A stretch of 64,000 nucleotides of DNA from Pomphorhynchus laevis (lineage: Eukaryota; Acanthocephala; Palaeacanthocephala; Echinorhynchida; Pomphorhynchidae). The notes under the pieces were generated by a model that was not told the origin of the DNA, did not search any database, and saw nothing but the letters and a program-made list of their open reading frames with translations. The stretch spans positions 1 through 64,000 of the forward strand of contig WNNJ02002988.1 of NCBI GenBank assembly GCA_012934845.2, read 5' to 3'. Made by a program: the position numbers and the translations under genes. Below, piece by piece: positions 14,301 through 24,822 of the stretch; position 1 is the stretch's first letter, and the number at the start of each line of letters is the position of its first letter.

Positions 14301-17300
14301 TTGGTTTATAATCATTAGGTTTAAAACAAAATACAAAACAAGAACATTCCGTTTGCCTGATGATAACACTGATAGTGATCAGCGAAATATTATAAAGTTT
14401 TTAAAATAAATTGTTTTTACTCCACTTTTTTCTGTAAAAATATTTAAAATATATGTAATTCTACAAGTTTAAAGTGCTATTTTTAAAAATGAAAATGTCT
14501 GGATATGAAAACACATCTCAATATAATACAATTAAAATCTTATAATTTTAAATGTCAAAATATTGCAAAGAAAACTGCATTCTACCTTTTATATATTACA
14601 TCTCTCAATTTGATTTATTGATAATTATGACCTGGAAGAATTTAACACTTGCCTGTCGTAAATTCATGTACTGTTGTCTTAGCAAAAAAAAGAATGTACA
14701 AAATTTAAAATAAATTAAATATGTGCTGGATGCTGAAAGTTAGATTCATAAGATTAATAACTATGACAATTGTACGATGATCAATTATGCGTTGTGGTTA
14801 ATAAAATAGACGAATCCAGGTCGCCCTGGTTTTGTAAAATTCAGATTGGAATATTCGGCACTTAATAAATATGATAAAAGATTTTAAAAGTCAGAATATG
14901 GGTTCCATTTATCTGTGGACAAGTTTTGATTTCCATACCATGTAAAGTAATTCTATTTTTGATAAAATATTTAAAAATCTCAGGTGTTTAATTGCACCTG
15001 TAAAACTCATTTTTTTGAATACTGCTTGAGATAATTTTATTTTATAAGTTGCATGATGATAACCAACTGCAGACAAAATTACAAGAGAAAATGAAACTTT
15101 CACTGCATTGAAAAATATGTACTGGTCACTTACCACACGAACTAGGTGCATTTTCTTTCAAAGTATTTCAATTTGCAAATTATATATTGAAATATAATAT
15201 AAATATTGAATATATTAATATAATTTAATATTCATATATTTAAATTAATATATAATATATTAATATATTAATATAATATTAAATATTGCTAATTGTATAT
15301 TAATCCACTAATATTTTATATTTTATATCAACACATATATCATTACTATTAAAATGAATCTAAATGAACTAAAATATATCATTTATTATATTAATAAACA
15401 AATATAAATATATAATTAATATCAACAATATAATGATTAATATTTATTAAATTATATATTGATGTATTAGTTATATATTATTAATTATTAAGGTTTTCAA
15501 TAATTAATTGTATATATATCGTTAAACCAAATACACGTTTTACCAAAAAAGTAAATGCACAGCTAAACGTACGAGGTAAAAATAGTTAAATAATTAGAGG
15601 TCGCTTCTGGGAATGTGCGAGTAAACTCCGTATTTGGGGATAGGTTACGAAGCTTGTAAGAAGTCTGTTGTAAGCTTTCGGTCAAATCAGTCTTGCAAAT
15701 TTGATCAATCGTCAATTAAATTATTAATTGATAATAAAAAAATTAGCATTATTACAGAAAAATACCTTATAATTGTATTTCTTCATTTATCAATAAAAAT
15801 ATCTGATCAAGATTTTTATTTTGCCCTCTTATAATTATCAAAGTAAACATTTTAAACTTTCAAAGGATCAATATTGCAAATCTTTACAAAAGCGGAAATA
15901 CTGCAAATCTTTACGTATGACTTTATTAAAATATTTACAAAATAAGCTATTCTTTATTTAGCATACCTGCATTTTTGGAATATATAAGAGAATCATGCAG
16001 AAAACGAGATAATTTGTCTAAAATGTGGCAATAAAATTTGCCTTTCGCACACAAAATAGTACATTTTAATTATTACTGATTTTAATTTACACATCCTAAC
16101 TACTTCATAGATCAAAATTCAGCGTGTTTTTCTTTTACATGTTTAAAATTGGTTAAATTGTTTCTTTACAATTTATTACTATTTATCAATTCATAATTTA
16201 TAATTTTCGGTTTATTCAATTTATCAATTCAAATCGATAGTATGCATTTATTTAAGTATGATGATCATACATGAATTAAACTTCGCCAAATCAATAATTT
16301 AGTTTAATGGCTATTTAATTTATCAAGCAAATACACATTGTATACCTGTAATTGGAGATTGTACTTCAAGCATTGTATTCTCTCCTCGTAAAATAACAGC
16401 ACATTCATTAATAATGTATAATGCAGCTTGATCATCTAGACGGCCTTCCTTTGCAAAATTTTCTTTAATTTTATCAACAAGTGGCAAATGGTTGTCATCG
16501 AGAATGTCTTCTAATCCTAGCCTATTAGCTGGTGGATATGGTACAGCTAAAAAATATAAATATAATTAAACGGACAATTGATATTTCAAATTAGGTTAAA
16601 TATTATATCACGAGCTAAGCTATTTAATTGAAAATATTGCTATTGTATAAACGATTATATAATATTAGGCATTGATGCTGATTATCGACACAAGAAAAAA
16701 CACTATTACAATTTGACAAGCATTCAACTATTACATCCTCTTTGGGATAAAGGTCTATAAGAGGACTTGACAGTCGAAAGCTTGTCTAATCTTAATAAAG
16801 TATTTTTATCACGCCTACAATTCACACGAAATCATTTGGCACGAAAGCAATCCTTAGCTAATTGTATAACACTTCAATTTAATACTGTAAAAATAAAATA
16901 AAATCGTAGATTTTATTTGATTAATATTACTCTTTATAAATAAATACAAGACAAATAAGAATTCAGCTTTTAGAAATTATTTTTATCTGATTATATTTCT
17001 GGAAAATACTATCAATGTCAAAAGAATTGCTTTCTAACAAAATCATTAGTTTTGACTATTTAAAAGTCATTTTCAGAAATTTACACTTCAAATAAGCAAA
17101 GTGATATTATTGTTCAAGTAGAATAACGGAGCAATATTCAGTTTAAACACCTATTAGAAAACAGATTGTTTTCCATAATTGCAAAATTCCTAAGTTTAAT
17201 AACTTTTATAAACCAATAGTTCTATGAACCCATTAATAGATAATAAAATGTGTTTTAGGATAAAAATTGAATAATTGTTTGGTTTTGATTTTTATTTTCC

Positions 17301-19667
17301 TCTTAATTATTTTATGCTTTTGTTTTGACAAAATTTTGCTGTTAATTATTTTATTTTAGAACTCTTTTGTATTTTCATCATAATTGTATTGCTAAATTTT
17401 ACTGTTTTAATTTTTAGAATTGCATTTTCGATTGGATTATATACTCATGGACATCTCGGACACCTATATATAAACGACGACGAACTAGTGTAACATGAAC
17501 ATCAGGGACACAACATAATAAACGACGACCTGGTGTACATTCTCGTGAGCACATTGAAATATGCAGTTCATCTACTTATAATAAAACAAGGATGATATTA
17601 ATTCGATAATTGGAACCGATAAGTTCCAATTATTACCTTACTATCAACACCGTAAATACAATAAACTAAGTCCTTATTATTTCATTTAAAGCATTAGTTT
17701 ATTTCTTATGCTTAAACAGAATGCAAAATAATAAGAAAATAACTTCAAATATATATAACTATATAATAATATAATATGATTAACATGGCTACATAATATA
17801 ACAAATAATAAAATAATATCGAATAAAAAACTTTAATTTAAACATACACTACATAACATTGCAATTAATGGCTGCGCGCATGATACTGTCAGACTCTAAA
17901 TAGAGCAGGAAGCATTGAAAGCAGGATACAACCAGCAAAAATACAATTTTTGTTAAAGATGATCTTCAGGGTTGAAAATAAGGAAATTGTCAATGGCGTA
18001 AGATATTTATATCGTATTTTCTTGCAGATACATTTATTAAATCCAATATTACATAAAGAATATATTGCCCCAAGTAAGGAAATAGTTAAAAGAATATATT
18101 GAAGGATATACATCAAGGATGTATTATAAATGATATACAATAAAGGATATATTGCCTCTAAATAAGAAAATGGTCAATGGCGTAGGATATTTATATCATA
18201 TTTTCTTGCAGATACATTTATTAAATACAATATTACATAAAGGATATATTGCCCTAAGTATATACAAACATTAAATACAAGCATAAAATGATTAAAATAC
18301 TCGATATTTAAAACCTCATTATAGTACAATTTATTATAACTAAATCAAACTTTCTGCGTTAATACAAGACAAAAACATACAGCATATATTGTTAAAGACC
18401 TAATTGCATGAGTATTAAACAACAAATTACTTAATATCAGCACAATATAGTACCCAGTATAATACGTCGTGTTCATTAATTAAATATAAAAATAATATTT
18501 CATAAATAAAGATTTATGTTAATAATCACTTGTGGTGTTTTACATAGATAAGCAGATAAAATGAATAGATAGATAGTCATTTGTTGTCATTTATTCATAG
18601 ATAAAAAGAATAGCGTAATTTGCGATGTACTTTATGAATATAATTGCTATTAGAAATTGAATTTTTTAATCACAGTATTTTTTCTTGTAACGCTAATCGA
18701 AATATTGATTATAAACGTACATAAACCATGCATTTCTTCTTCTCCATTACACGAATGTAATCAAGTTATTAATATATTTACTAATAGTATATATTCATAT
18801 CACCAAAACAGTTCGTTTCTGAAAATTATAATGAAAATATTGATAGCGAGATAATTTACAACTTTGAACAGCAACTGCAATTAGGTAAATATATATAATA
18901 TAAAAAGAGCAGATCAATATCCGGGTTTAGATTTCTATTTAATTGCTTACTACCTTACTTATTTCTGTTTAATCGCTTATTAGTAACGGATCATTGCAAA
19001 AAATTGTATTATTAGATTTAATATTTTAGCTATTTAATATTTGCCGGCTGGTAGCACAGCATTTCAATTCTTTATTTCTAAGCCAAAAAATAAACAAGTA
19101 TACTTATCTTCGGTCACTTCTGCTGCCTGGTCAAATTAACAACAATGTTTCAGAAAATGCAATTGATAACTGCTCATATTTGAAATAATTACTAAGTCAT
19201 TTACTTAAGTCATATTTGATTAAGTTGTCACATATATTTTTATTGAACAACAAATGTATGTTCTACGTACATTTGACAATTCGTTGCTGAAGTAATCGCT
19301 GTAAAGAAGATGATGCTTCTTCGTCGATATCAGAATTTTCATTGGAATTCATTGTTGTCGTAGTGCTATTATTGCAGCTATAATTGTCGTTAGAAGATCG
19401 ATCGGGTGACAATTTATCCATTTTTACATAATCACGATTATGCTGATTACTAATGCTGCTAATGGTAGATTGATCTTCACATTGAATATCCGTAGTAGAA
19501 CAGTCATCGAATATATTAGCTGAGGACACGATATCAGTAATGTTTGCTGGGTTGTACATAGTACTAATAGTGGTGGCAATAGGGATAGCTTGCTGTGAAT
19601 CATGCGAGCCGCATATGCTGTTATTGTGGTCATTGCTGGATAGGTCCTTGTGGTATGAAGAACTCAT
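2237..19667 (-). CDS. CanA: Calcineurin A (protein phosphatase 2B catalytic subunit), exons 1-7, 3' part outside window
   Basis: Seven exons on the minus strand (19271-19667, 16346-16546, 14028-14152, 11485-11596, 8036-8181, 5153-5292, 2237-2314) join in phase through GT-AG introns into 399 codons plus 2 nt. The product is the Ca2+/calmodulin-activated Ser/Thr phosphatase that dephosphorylates NFAT-like and other targets as a heterodimer with calcineurin B. All signature motifs are present: GDVHGQ and GDYVDRG (exon 3), RGNHE (exon 4), HGGLSPE (exon 5), RGCSYF (exons 6-7) and RAHEAQ (exon 7), so the metal and phosphate ligands look intact. The remaining catalytic part (SAPNY region), the calcineurin-B helix, calmodulin site and autoinhibitory segment should lie beyond position 1. 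Differences from family consensus include YLFALK for YLWALK and NGQF for NQQF. It looks like a functional gene with repeat-filled introns. I am sure of the family; isoform assignment is not possible. Confidence 0.95.
2780..3665 (+). pseudogene. LINE-A fragment (RT C-terminal half and 3' end)
   Basis: Translated pieces match the LINE-A RT at 29500-30300: [38 protein letters not shown], a [13 protein letters not shown] site at about 2941-2970, [10 protein letters not shown], then [20 protein letters not shown] and [16 protein letters not shown]. Several frame changes break it. The end holds an AATAAA-like signal near 3640. It sits antisense in calcineurin intron 6. Confidence 0.85.
3666..5152. 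other. Intron 6, AT-rich, no gene seen
   Basis: Only a small hairpin was noticed: 3851-3885 pairs a CACAAAAATAGTG arm with its complement, and the word GAACACAAAAATAGTG recurs at about 3905. Otherwise unrecognised AT-rich intron sequence. Confidence 0.6.
5153..5292 (-). CDS. CanA: Calcineurin A exon 6
   Basis: Encodes [20 protein letters not shown], then [20 protein letters not shown] and YFY, matching the [21 protein letters not shown] region of calcineurin. The acceptor is TTTTCAG/TTA and the donor ACAG/GTACAC, leaving two bases of a Ser codon. Confidence 0.95.
5293..6420. other. Intron 5 left part, AT-rich, nothing recognised
   Basis: Very AT-rich, stop-rich in all frames. No repeat shared with other parts of the window was noticed. 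Confidence 0.6.
6421..7099 (+). pseudogene. AT-rich Penelope-like (PLE-2) reverse transcriptase fragment
   Basis: One frame (6421-6849) reads [20 protein letters not shown], a PLE-type motif-B region, then [16 protein letters not shown], the RT catalytic motif C with Y-I-D-D, and [20 protein letters not shown] second frame (6812-7099) continues with [19 protein letters not shown] and a Lys/Asn-rich thumb. N-terminal fingers and endonuclease are missing. Close relatives lie at 22060-23040 and 38930-39125. Codon usage is extremely AT-biased. PLE class is favoured by the RYIDDI motif and the GIY-YIG piece of the related copy at 21528-21850. Confidence 0.75.
7100..7242 (+). other. GC-richer patch after the PLE-2 fragment
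   Basis: About 130 bp starting with an AGAATAAGATA word and ending with its near complement (TCTTATTCTTATTCT), enclosing a GC-rich core. Possibly the PLE-2 3' end; not recognised. Confidence 0.3.
7243..7470 (+). repeat. Family-D interspersed repeat, copy 1
   Basis: Begins TCTGATACAACGTCTG and ends near CAGTTAGCTGATTT. The same roughly 230-bp sequence occurs at 61313-61545 (plus) and 63826-64000 (minus, cut by the window end). No coding capacity; probably a short non-autonomous element. Confidence 0.85.
7471..8035. other. Intron 5 right part, nothing recognised
   Basis: AT-rich sequence up to the donor of calcineurin exon 5. No feature seen. Confidence 0.6.
8036..8181 (-). CDS. CanA: Calcineurin A exon 5
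   Basis: Encodes (C)[36 protein letters not shown] and [12 protein letters not shown], carrying the metal-ligand His of the HGG motif. The acceptor is CTATAG/GT and the donor AAG/GTACAC, phase 0. Gly replaces the usual Gln in MNQQF. Confidence 0.95.
8182..9442. other. Intron 4 right part, nothing recognised
   Basis: AT-rich. A short imperfect palindrome at about 9360-9395 (AAACATTATTGTTTATG and its complement) is the only structure noticed. Confidence 0.6.
9503..9530 (-). ncRNA. Hammerhead-like motif with one extra nucleotide (left palindrome arm)
   Basis: Minus strand: CTGATGA, T, GATAGC, loop AGGA, GCTATC, GAAA. The 6-bp stem is perfect. One unpaired nucleotide between CTGATGA and the stem departs from the canonical hammerhead. 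A following ATA/TAT pair, a TATC cleavage-like site and partial pairing upstream of CTGATGA could form stems III and I. Confidence 0.45.
10580..10607 (+). ncRNA. Hammerhead-like motif with one extra nucleotide (right palindrome arm)
   Basis: Same motif as at 9503-9530 in opposite orientation: CTGATGA, T, a GATAGC/GCTATC stem with loop AGGA, then GAAA. It is followed by ATATAG and TTTTTATC, which could give a short stem III ending in a TC cleavage-like site. Confidence 0.45.
10673..11484. other. Intron 4 left part, AT-rich with a 24-bp palindrome
   Basis: Holds the perfect palindrome ATTAGAGCAATA/TATTGCTCTAAT at 11073-11096 and a GC-richer unrecognised patch at about 11100-11225. No gene. Confidence 0.6.
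11485..11596 (-). CDS. CanA: Calcineurin A exon 4 (GNHE motif)
   Basis: Too short to stand out as an open frame; found by searching for the missing RGNHE motif between exons 3 and 5. Encodes [15 protein letters not shown], then [19 protein letters not shown] and TE(C). The acceptor is TTATAG/TGC and the donor GAAT/GTAAGA. The 112 nt restore the phase between exons 3 and 5. The usual Trp of YLW is Phe here. Confidence 0.95.
11597..12539. other. Intron 3 left part, nothing recognised
   Basis: AT-rich intron sequence. Short open frames here show no family resemblance. Confidence 0.6.
12579..12603 (+). ncRNA. Hammerhead-ribozyme-like core (family A, copy 2)
   Basis: CTGATGA, GAAC, loop CAACTA, GTTC, GAAA. 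Against copy 1 the second stem pair is changed on both sides (GAGC/GCTC to GAAC/GTTC), keeping pairing. After GAAA a TGG...CCA pair could form stem III. Confidence 0.6.
12947..12971 (+). ncRNA. Hammerhead-ribozyme-like core (family A, copy 3)
   Basis: Same core and stem II as copy 2 (GAAC/GTTC), 368 bp downstream. TGG...CCA again follows the GAAA. Confidence 0.6.
13327..13583. repeat. Foldback element of about 255 bp
   Basis: The left end (TCACACGAGAAACAACAAT, then AACGTTTCG) is matched by a right end that reads, reversed, TCACATGAGAAACAACAAT and AACGTTTT. The centre is GC-richer (GGGGAGGGTGCAGGGC). A non-autonomous hairpin element; class unknown. Confidence 0.65.
13584..14027. other. Intron 3 right end, nothing recognised
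   Basis: AT-rich sequence before calcineurin exon 3. No repeat or gene seen. Confidence 0.6.
14028..14152 (-). CDS. CanA: Calcineurin A exon 3 (GDxHG and GDxxDRG metal-binding motifs)
   Basis: Encodes [19 protein letters not shown] and [16 protein letters not shown]. These are the first two phosphoesterase motifs, which bind the Fe/Zn pair. The acceptor is TTCAG/TA and the donor GAA/GTAGGT, leaving phase 0. Confidence 0.96.
14153..16345. other. Intron 2, AT-rich, no gene
   Basis: No recognisable coding or mobile sequence. 15180-15500 is extremely A/T-only. Confidence 0.6.
16346..16546 (-). CDS. CanA: Calcineurin A exon 2
   Basis: Encodes (S)[15 protein letters not shown] through [16 protein letters not shown] to VQSPIT(V), the helical segment before the phosphatase core. 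The acceptor is a T-rich tract ending TTTTTTAG; the donor is ACAG/GTATAC. It is entered in phase 1 and left in phase 1, matching exons 1 and 3. Confidence 0.95.
16547..17955. other. Intron 1 left part, nothing recognised
   Basis: AT-rich intron sequence without noticed repeats. A near-repeat of ACGACGA with CTGGTGTA occurs around 17470-17550. Confidence 0.55.
17956..18265 (+). repeat. Tandem duplication of about 105 bp
   Basis: About 17972-18075 (GTCAATGGCGTAAGATATTT onward) recurs at about 18172-18262 with a few changes, including TTTTCTTGCAGATACATTTA in both. Intermediate spacer repeats AAAGGATATATTGCC several times. It lies in calcineurin intron 1. Confidence 0.75.
18266..19270. other. 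Intron 1 right part, nothing recognised
   Basis: AT-rich; a 65-codon hydrophobic open frame at 18657-18854 shows no family resemblance and is probably chance. Confidence 0.55.
19271..19667 (-). CDS. CanA: Calcineurin A exon 1 (start codon, low-complexity N-terminus)
   Basis: Starts at ATG 19667 with [17 protein letters not shown] and is rich in Ser, Asn, Asp and Thr for about 120 residues, then gives LQQRIVK, the segment just before the conserved VP(Y/F)PP motif. It ends with one base of a split codon, followed by donor GTACGT. A long Ser/Asn/Thr-rich N-terminal leader is known for insect calcineurin A. No upstream in-frame stop was found within the few dozen bases I checked, so an upstream coding extension is not excluded, but MSSS fits the start of known homologues. 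Confidence 0.85.
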
Positions 19668-21527
19668 TCTTATTGTCTGTTGTAAAGCAATTGAAAATGA
19701 TCTACCTAACTGAACTTCTCATTTTTGAAAGGATACAGCAGTTTTTTGATTGAGATATACAGACAAGCTGAGTTATATAGATATATTATTATAGAATTAT
19801 ATTTTCGTCTTAGCGCGGATTAATTACAGGAAGTTTACGATGGTTCACCTACATGAGGAAAATAAAAAACACAATGTTTCTCAGTATAGTTCGTTTTGCT
19901 GATTTTGTGTATTGAAAATTAGTACTAATGTAAAATGTGTAATATTTTTACTGATCTTGCTTTTGTTGCGTCCAAATTAGAGACTCCAAGAATAAGAGAA
20001 AGATCGGATAAAAACAACGTCTATCACATCCACTTAAAGCTTCTATATTTTACCCGTCATCTTTTTGCTTCCTGTGTGATGTTTATTTAAAAATTCGCTG
20101 TTTGTTATTATTCGTTATAGGGAGAGTATAAAAGAGAAACTGATATATATAGAGAAAGCGATAATTGTTCTTCCACTATAAAAATTTACCTGGAAATGTA
20201 AAAAATATAAAAAGGAAAACCAAATTGATAAAGTCTCTGTTTTCCTTGTAGCAAGCACGGCACTGAAACAACAGCAGTAAAACAGAGCAGTACATACTAG
20301 TAAAGTATATGTAAGGCAGACAAAATGTAATGAAATTTTGTACTCCTCAATGTTTTACCCGACTATGGAAAATAAAGAAAACAAATACCACAAGCAACAG
20401 CAATGTGGTGACACAACAATAAAAACGGCAAATAAAAAATAACGTTTTAGCTATTAGTAGAATTACTGCATTAGAATAGAGATATTGTAATAATTGTAAA
20501 GTATAAAAAATCGGGTTTTAATAATGAAAATGAAATTCGCGGATTTAGTACAGACGCTGCCAGTGCTAATTGTTGTGCTATTTGCGACGATAATGGTGCT
20601 ATAGGCAATAGCAACATATATATCATCAAAAGTTAATTGAACATTCATTCTAGATAAACACCTCTTTATCAAAAATATTAGTTTTATCTACTGATGTATT
20701 CGATGTGGTAATTTTTTGATTGTAACGTATATCCATCTGGAAGTAAGAAAATAAAATCATTCCTTTATTTCATTAATTTTCCACTATTGTGACTGTCCTT
20801 TACAAGTGTATTGTTTAATCATAATTATATGTTTTATATGTAAGCAAATGAACACGGAAGAAACTGACAAATACTTTGATCATGTCACTAACGGTTGTGT
20901 AGCGTTCTTAATTGTATGACAATTTCCAATTATCTTTATTTCGCTACATTGTGATTTGGTTCTAATGTGGATGATTTTTTCGTTTATAGGTTGTGGTAAA
21001 ATGTCTGCTTTGCCTAAATATCTAGATTTAGGCAAAAGCTCTAGCTTAAACAGCTTATAGTAAAATCACTAGCTTTAAAAAGTCTGACTCGTATTTTAAT
21101 CTAAACCTATTATTAAATATTGCTGAAGATATATCTTCTTTACATCTTAGACAATAGTCAATAATTTAACAAATTGTATTTTATATTTTACTAGACACTG
21201 ATTGATCTTCAGAAATAAAAATCATCGAAGAGATAGAAAATGAAATTATAAAAATTGAAAGATTTAAACTCTTAGATATACTCTAACAGATTTAGTCAGA
21301 TAGAGCTATTAAGCACTTTTTAAATTAATGGATTATTTGATTAATTTTTAAAATTGTTTAAATTGATTGTTTAAACCAATTTTTAAATTATTATTAGTTA
21401 ATAAATTATTATGTATTTACAAAATGTATAAACGATATGGCAATTGCAATATTATTGAAACAAATCTGCTCGAGTTAGGAACAAAGACAAACAAAATGTA
21501 TATATTATATGATAATCGTAACACACT
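19668..21527. other. Region upstream of calcineurin exon 1
   Basis: Should hold the 5' UTR and promoter of the gene, but I see no convincing TATA/Inr pair or upstream exon. No other gene or repeat was recognised. Confidence 0.45.
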
Positions 21528-21850
21528 ATCTCAGGTGTAATGTATTTAATACAATGCACACGTGGACTTCAATATAAAGCTAAAACGTATCAAACGTTAA
21601 ATACTAAATTTAGGCAACATATATAGTACTCTGCATAATGGTCAAACTATATTTCATAAGGATTGATATTTAATAGATAATGATGTTAAAAACTGTAAAT
21701 TATTTATTTTAGAACATATTATTAAAGAAAACAAGGCAATATTAAATCAAAAACTAATAGGAAGAGAAGATTTTTGGATTAAAACGCTTAATTCAATGTA
21801 TAAATCAGGATTGAATAACATGGACAAGGAATTGGCAAAGCTAGAATATT
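21528..21850 (+). pseudogene. PLE GIY-YIG endonuclease fragment
   Basis: Reads VMYLIQCTRGLQYKAKTYQT and LNTKFRQHI, then after a break FILEHIIKENKAILNQKL and GREDFWIKTLNSMYKSGLN. YLIQC-x-GLQY is the position of the GIY-YIG core and REDFWIKTL is the usual PLE C-terminus. Very AT-rich, matching PLE-2. No RT precedes it on this strand. Confidence 0.65.
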
Positions 21851-22059
21851 AAATAATAAACAACTATATTAAATTAATAAATAATTAAATGTTATGCTAA
21901 TCGATTTAATGTAATATATTTGATATTATTTGGTATGCATGGAGGATCATGCGAAAATATGTTTCTTGTAAATTAAGATATGTCATCTTTACGATATATA
22001 TATATATTATTAATAATTTTAATTAATGTTTATACAATGTTCATATCCAAAAATATACC

Positions 22060-23040
22060 TTTTATCATCCATATTAGTTTATAAAGGATTAGGATGAATT
22101 TCTTCTCTTATTTGATGAATGTCTTCTCTTATAGGATGAACGTCTTCTCTTATAGGATGAATTTCTTCTCTTATAGGATTAGGATGAATTTCTACCTGGA
22201 TGAATTTCTTCTCTTATTGAATAGAAATTATTAGAGTTAAATACATATATATCATCAATATATCTGAACATACATTTCATATTTTTATGTAATTTAAATT
22301 TATTCTTTACACAGTTCTGAAGAAATAAATGTTCTGTAAATTGTTGAATTGTTGATTGGTAGGTGTTATAGTTGTTATAACATATAAATGCATATCTATT
22401 TCCGAATATAATATTAATATTTTTTAAATTCTTCTTTAATATCAGCTAAATCTAAATTTGTAAATAAAATAGTTACTAAAATAGTAATAAATATTAATAA
22501 ATAAATATTAATAAATATTTACTAAAATAGTGAATATTTATATTTTGAAAATTTATTCTTTTTGTATGTTCTACAAATTATTTCGTATAATTAATACTGA
22601 AATGATGTTTTATATTAGAATTAATTACGATTACCTTATAATAATTTTTAAAGTATCTTATTCATATAAACTGAGAGTATTTTTAATGGACCTAGGCATT
22701 TCGAATTTTTATATAATTTTGGATTCAAGTATAATACAGTAATAGTTTTATTTTTTGATTCAATCTTTATCTTTTTTATCCATTATAGAACAGTGACTTG
22801 TAATAGTTGTTTATCAGCTTAAATAACACCGTTCATGTATTGTGCGTACATTTAAATCATTAGAATTAACCTCATTCATTAGTATATCATAATAAAGCTT
22901 TCTGCATATGAATACAAAGTTATTACTAGCTTTATCAATAGTTGTTATTATATAGTTATGCTTTAATTTAGTAAGTTCTGTATACATATCTTTATTAATT
23001 TTATCTTTCCTTTTATAATTGTTTGTTATTTTCATTTATT
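22060..23040 (-). pseudogene. PLE-2 reverse transcriptase relic
   Basis: At the 5' side (22814-23035) a frame reads ELTKLKHNYIITTIDKASNN and FVFICRKLYYDILMNE, a PLE fingers motif. At 22210-22320 the minus strand reads QNCVKNKFKLHKNMKCMF and [16 protein letters not shown], nearly identical to the 6421 copy. The segment between is broken. A minisatellite lies inside at 22085-22215. Confidence 0.7.
22085..22215. repeat. Minisatellite in PLE-2 relic
   Basis: About five imperfect copies of AGGATGAATTTCTTCTCTTAT with a period of 21-28 bp. Confidence 0.75.
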
Positions 23041-23560
23041 TTTTAATTTTATAAAATATATAATCTTTACAAATTTTAACCTTAGATGTATTTAATCTTT
23101 TGTTATTAAGCAGCCTACTAAAGTAAGAATTTAAGTCTATATAACGAAATGTAAATTTTATTTTTATCATTATTATTTAATCTATGCTAATACTCTTTTG
23201 ATCGAATTTTCCTTAATTCACCATCTGCAATTAATTCTAGATTAAGGGTGCATATACGTTAATTTATTTTATTAAAGGACTTCGGCAATAATTTTCTTTC
23301 TATAATGCTTTTAATATAATAATTACGAATTGATTTCAATTATTTATTATAATTACACATTGTTCGTCATAATTGCGGTAACAGCTTATACCTTATTTAA
23401 GGAATATATTTACTTACATATGATCTCATTATTTCTTTACTTTTAGAATTATTTAAAAGTCTACCTATATTTATGTTAAGGTTAGTGTATATTATTTTGT
23501 TATTATTAACATTTATTAATGATGAATGCTAATCATAAATGCTCAATGATAATTATTTAA
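23041..23560. other. AT-rich, possibly the 5' part of the PLE-2 relic
   Basis: No clear motif. It could be the unrecognisable N-terminal part of the preceding minus-strand relic. Confidence 0.35.
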
Positions 23561-23564
23561 TAAT

Positions 23565-24115
23565 AAATGTTAAGGGGTGCAAACCCTATTCAGATGCCTC
23601 CTCTTGGATCACTCCGGTGAATGTTAATGGTTTGAGCACCCACTGTTTGCTAAATCTGAAAGGTTGCATTCTGTCCAAGGAAATCTGAAACTGTCAACTT
23701 AGGGTCATTCTTGTTGGGCAGGTCATATGGAGGATCGCCCTAGCTCCGAACAAATAGTGCGTAGTGTAAAACTGGATCATATCCAGTTAAACTCAAATCT
23801 ATGCTAACTTAAATTCAACCATCTTAGACAGGTTTGAGTAGAAGATTGCCCTAGCCCTTAGAAATACCATGGATCTAAACTGTGTCATGTCCTGTAAAGC
23901 TCAAAGCTATACTAACTCAGGTTCTACTATGTTCGTAAGGCTAGCGTGGGGAATAGCCCCAACCCTGAACAGGGAGTAGTACGGCTTTAAACTCATCATT
24001 CCAGTGATAATCGTTTCTTTACTAACCTAGGTACTATTATGTTAGGCAGGTTTGAAGGAGGATAGCTTTAGCTCTTAGCTGGGAGTATTTGACTTCAAAA
24101 TGCTATCACTTAATT
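23565..24115. repeat. Degenerate tandem repeat, about four units of 120-150 bp
   Basis: The phrase pattern CTAACTTA..TT(A/C)..ACAGGTTTGAG..GAAGATTGCCCTAGCCC..GA recurs with changes at about 23690-23770, 23810-23860, 23920-23980 and 24020-24090. More GC-rich than the surroundings. Function unknown. Confidence 0.55.
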
Positions 24116-24345
24116 CTTAAGATTAAAGTACGAATTCTACTGAACTCAATCAAACCCTACAACTAACGAACTCTACCGAATTTTACTAAACTCTACAACT
24201 AACAAACTCAATTGAATTCTACCGAACAATACAATTTAACGAACTCTACTGTATTCTACCAAACGCTACAACCAACGAAATCTATCGAATTTCAACGAAC
24301 ACTACAATCAACAAACTCAACGAACAACAAACTCTAAAATATTAA
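24116..24345. repeat. Simple CTAC/GAATTCTAC-type tandem repeat
   Basis: Words such as AACGAACTCTACCGAATT and ACTAAACTCTACAACTAAC recur with a period of about 45-50 bp and low fidelity. T is scarce between the words. Confidence 0.6.
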
Positions 24346-24400
24346 ACATTATAGTTAACTAAACTTTCTATATAATTATTGTTCGTTGTTCACCCCATAG

Positions 24401-24428
24401 TCGAGAGGCATAAAAGTATGCCTCTCGA
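24401..24428. repeat. Perfect 12-bp hairpin
   Basis: TCGAGAGGCATA, loop AAAG, TATGCCTCTCGA. Perfect inverted repeat in an AT-rich context, followed by several CATATAGTAT words. Role unknown. Confidence 0.7.
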
Positions 24429-24822
24429 AAAAACATATAGTATTATATGGTATCATATAGTATCATAGAGTATTATAAAATACATATAGTATTTTATATT
24501 ACATTAACTAGCTATTATACAACTTAACTATGGTCTTCAATTTTCTTTGATAATTGAAGACCATGATAATTTTGAAGACCACTTCAATTTTCTTTGATAC
24601 TCTGTAGCTGGCTTTCAATGCGAAAGTCACCTTGTGTGACCTAGCAACTATTCAATACATAAACAAGCATCCATCAAAAGATCACCAGTCCCGATTTCAA
24701 TCGATCTTCATGATCCCATACGATACAATCTATAACAAGCATGCCAGAGAGCATCTCGGACAATGCAGTTTCTGGAGATTATGATAGAAGGTTTCATATA
24801 CTGTATGAAATCTGGTAATCCT

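Noticed and set aside
24120-24345. CRISPR-like array of short repeats
   Set aside because: Repeats are degenerate, spacers are not unique or even in length, there are no cas genes, and the genome is eukaryotic.
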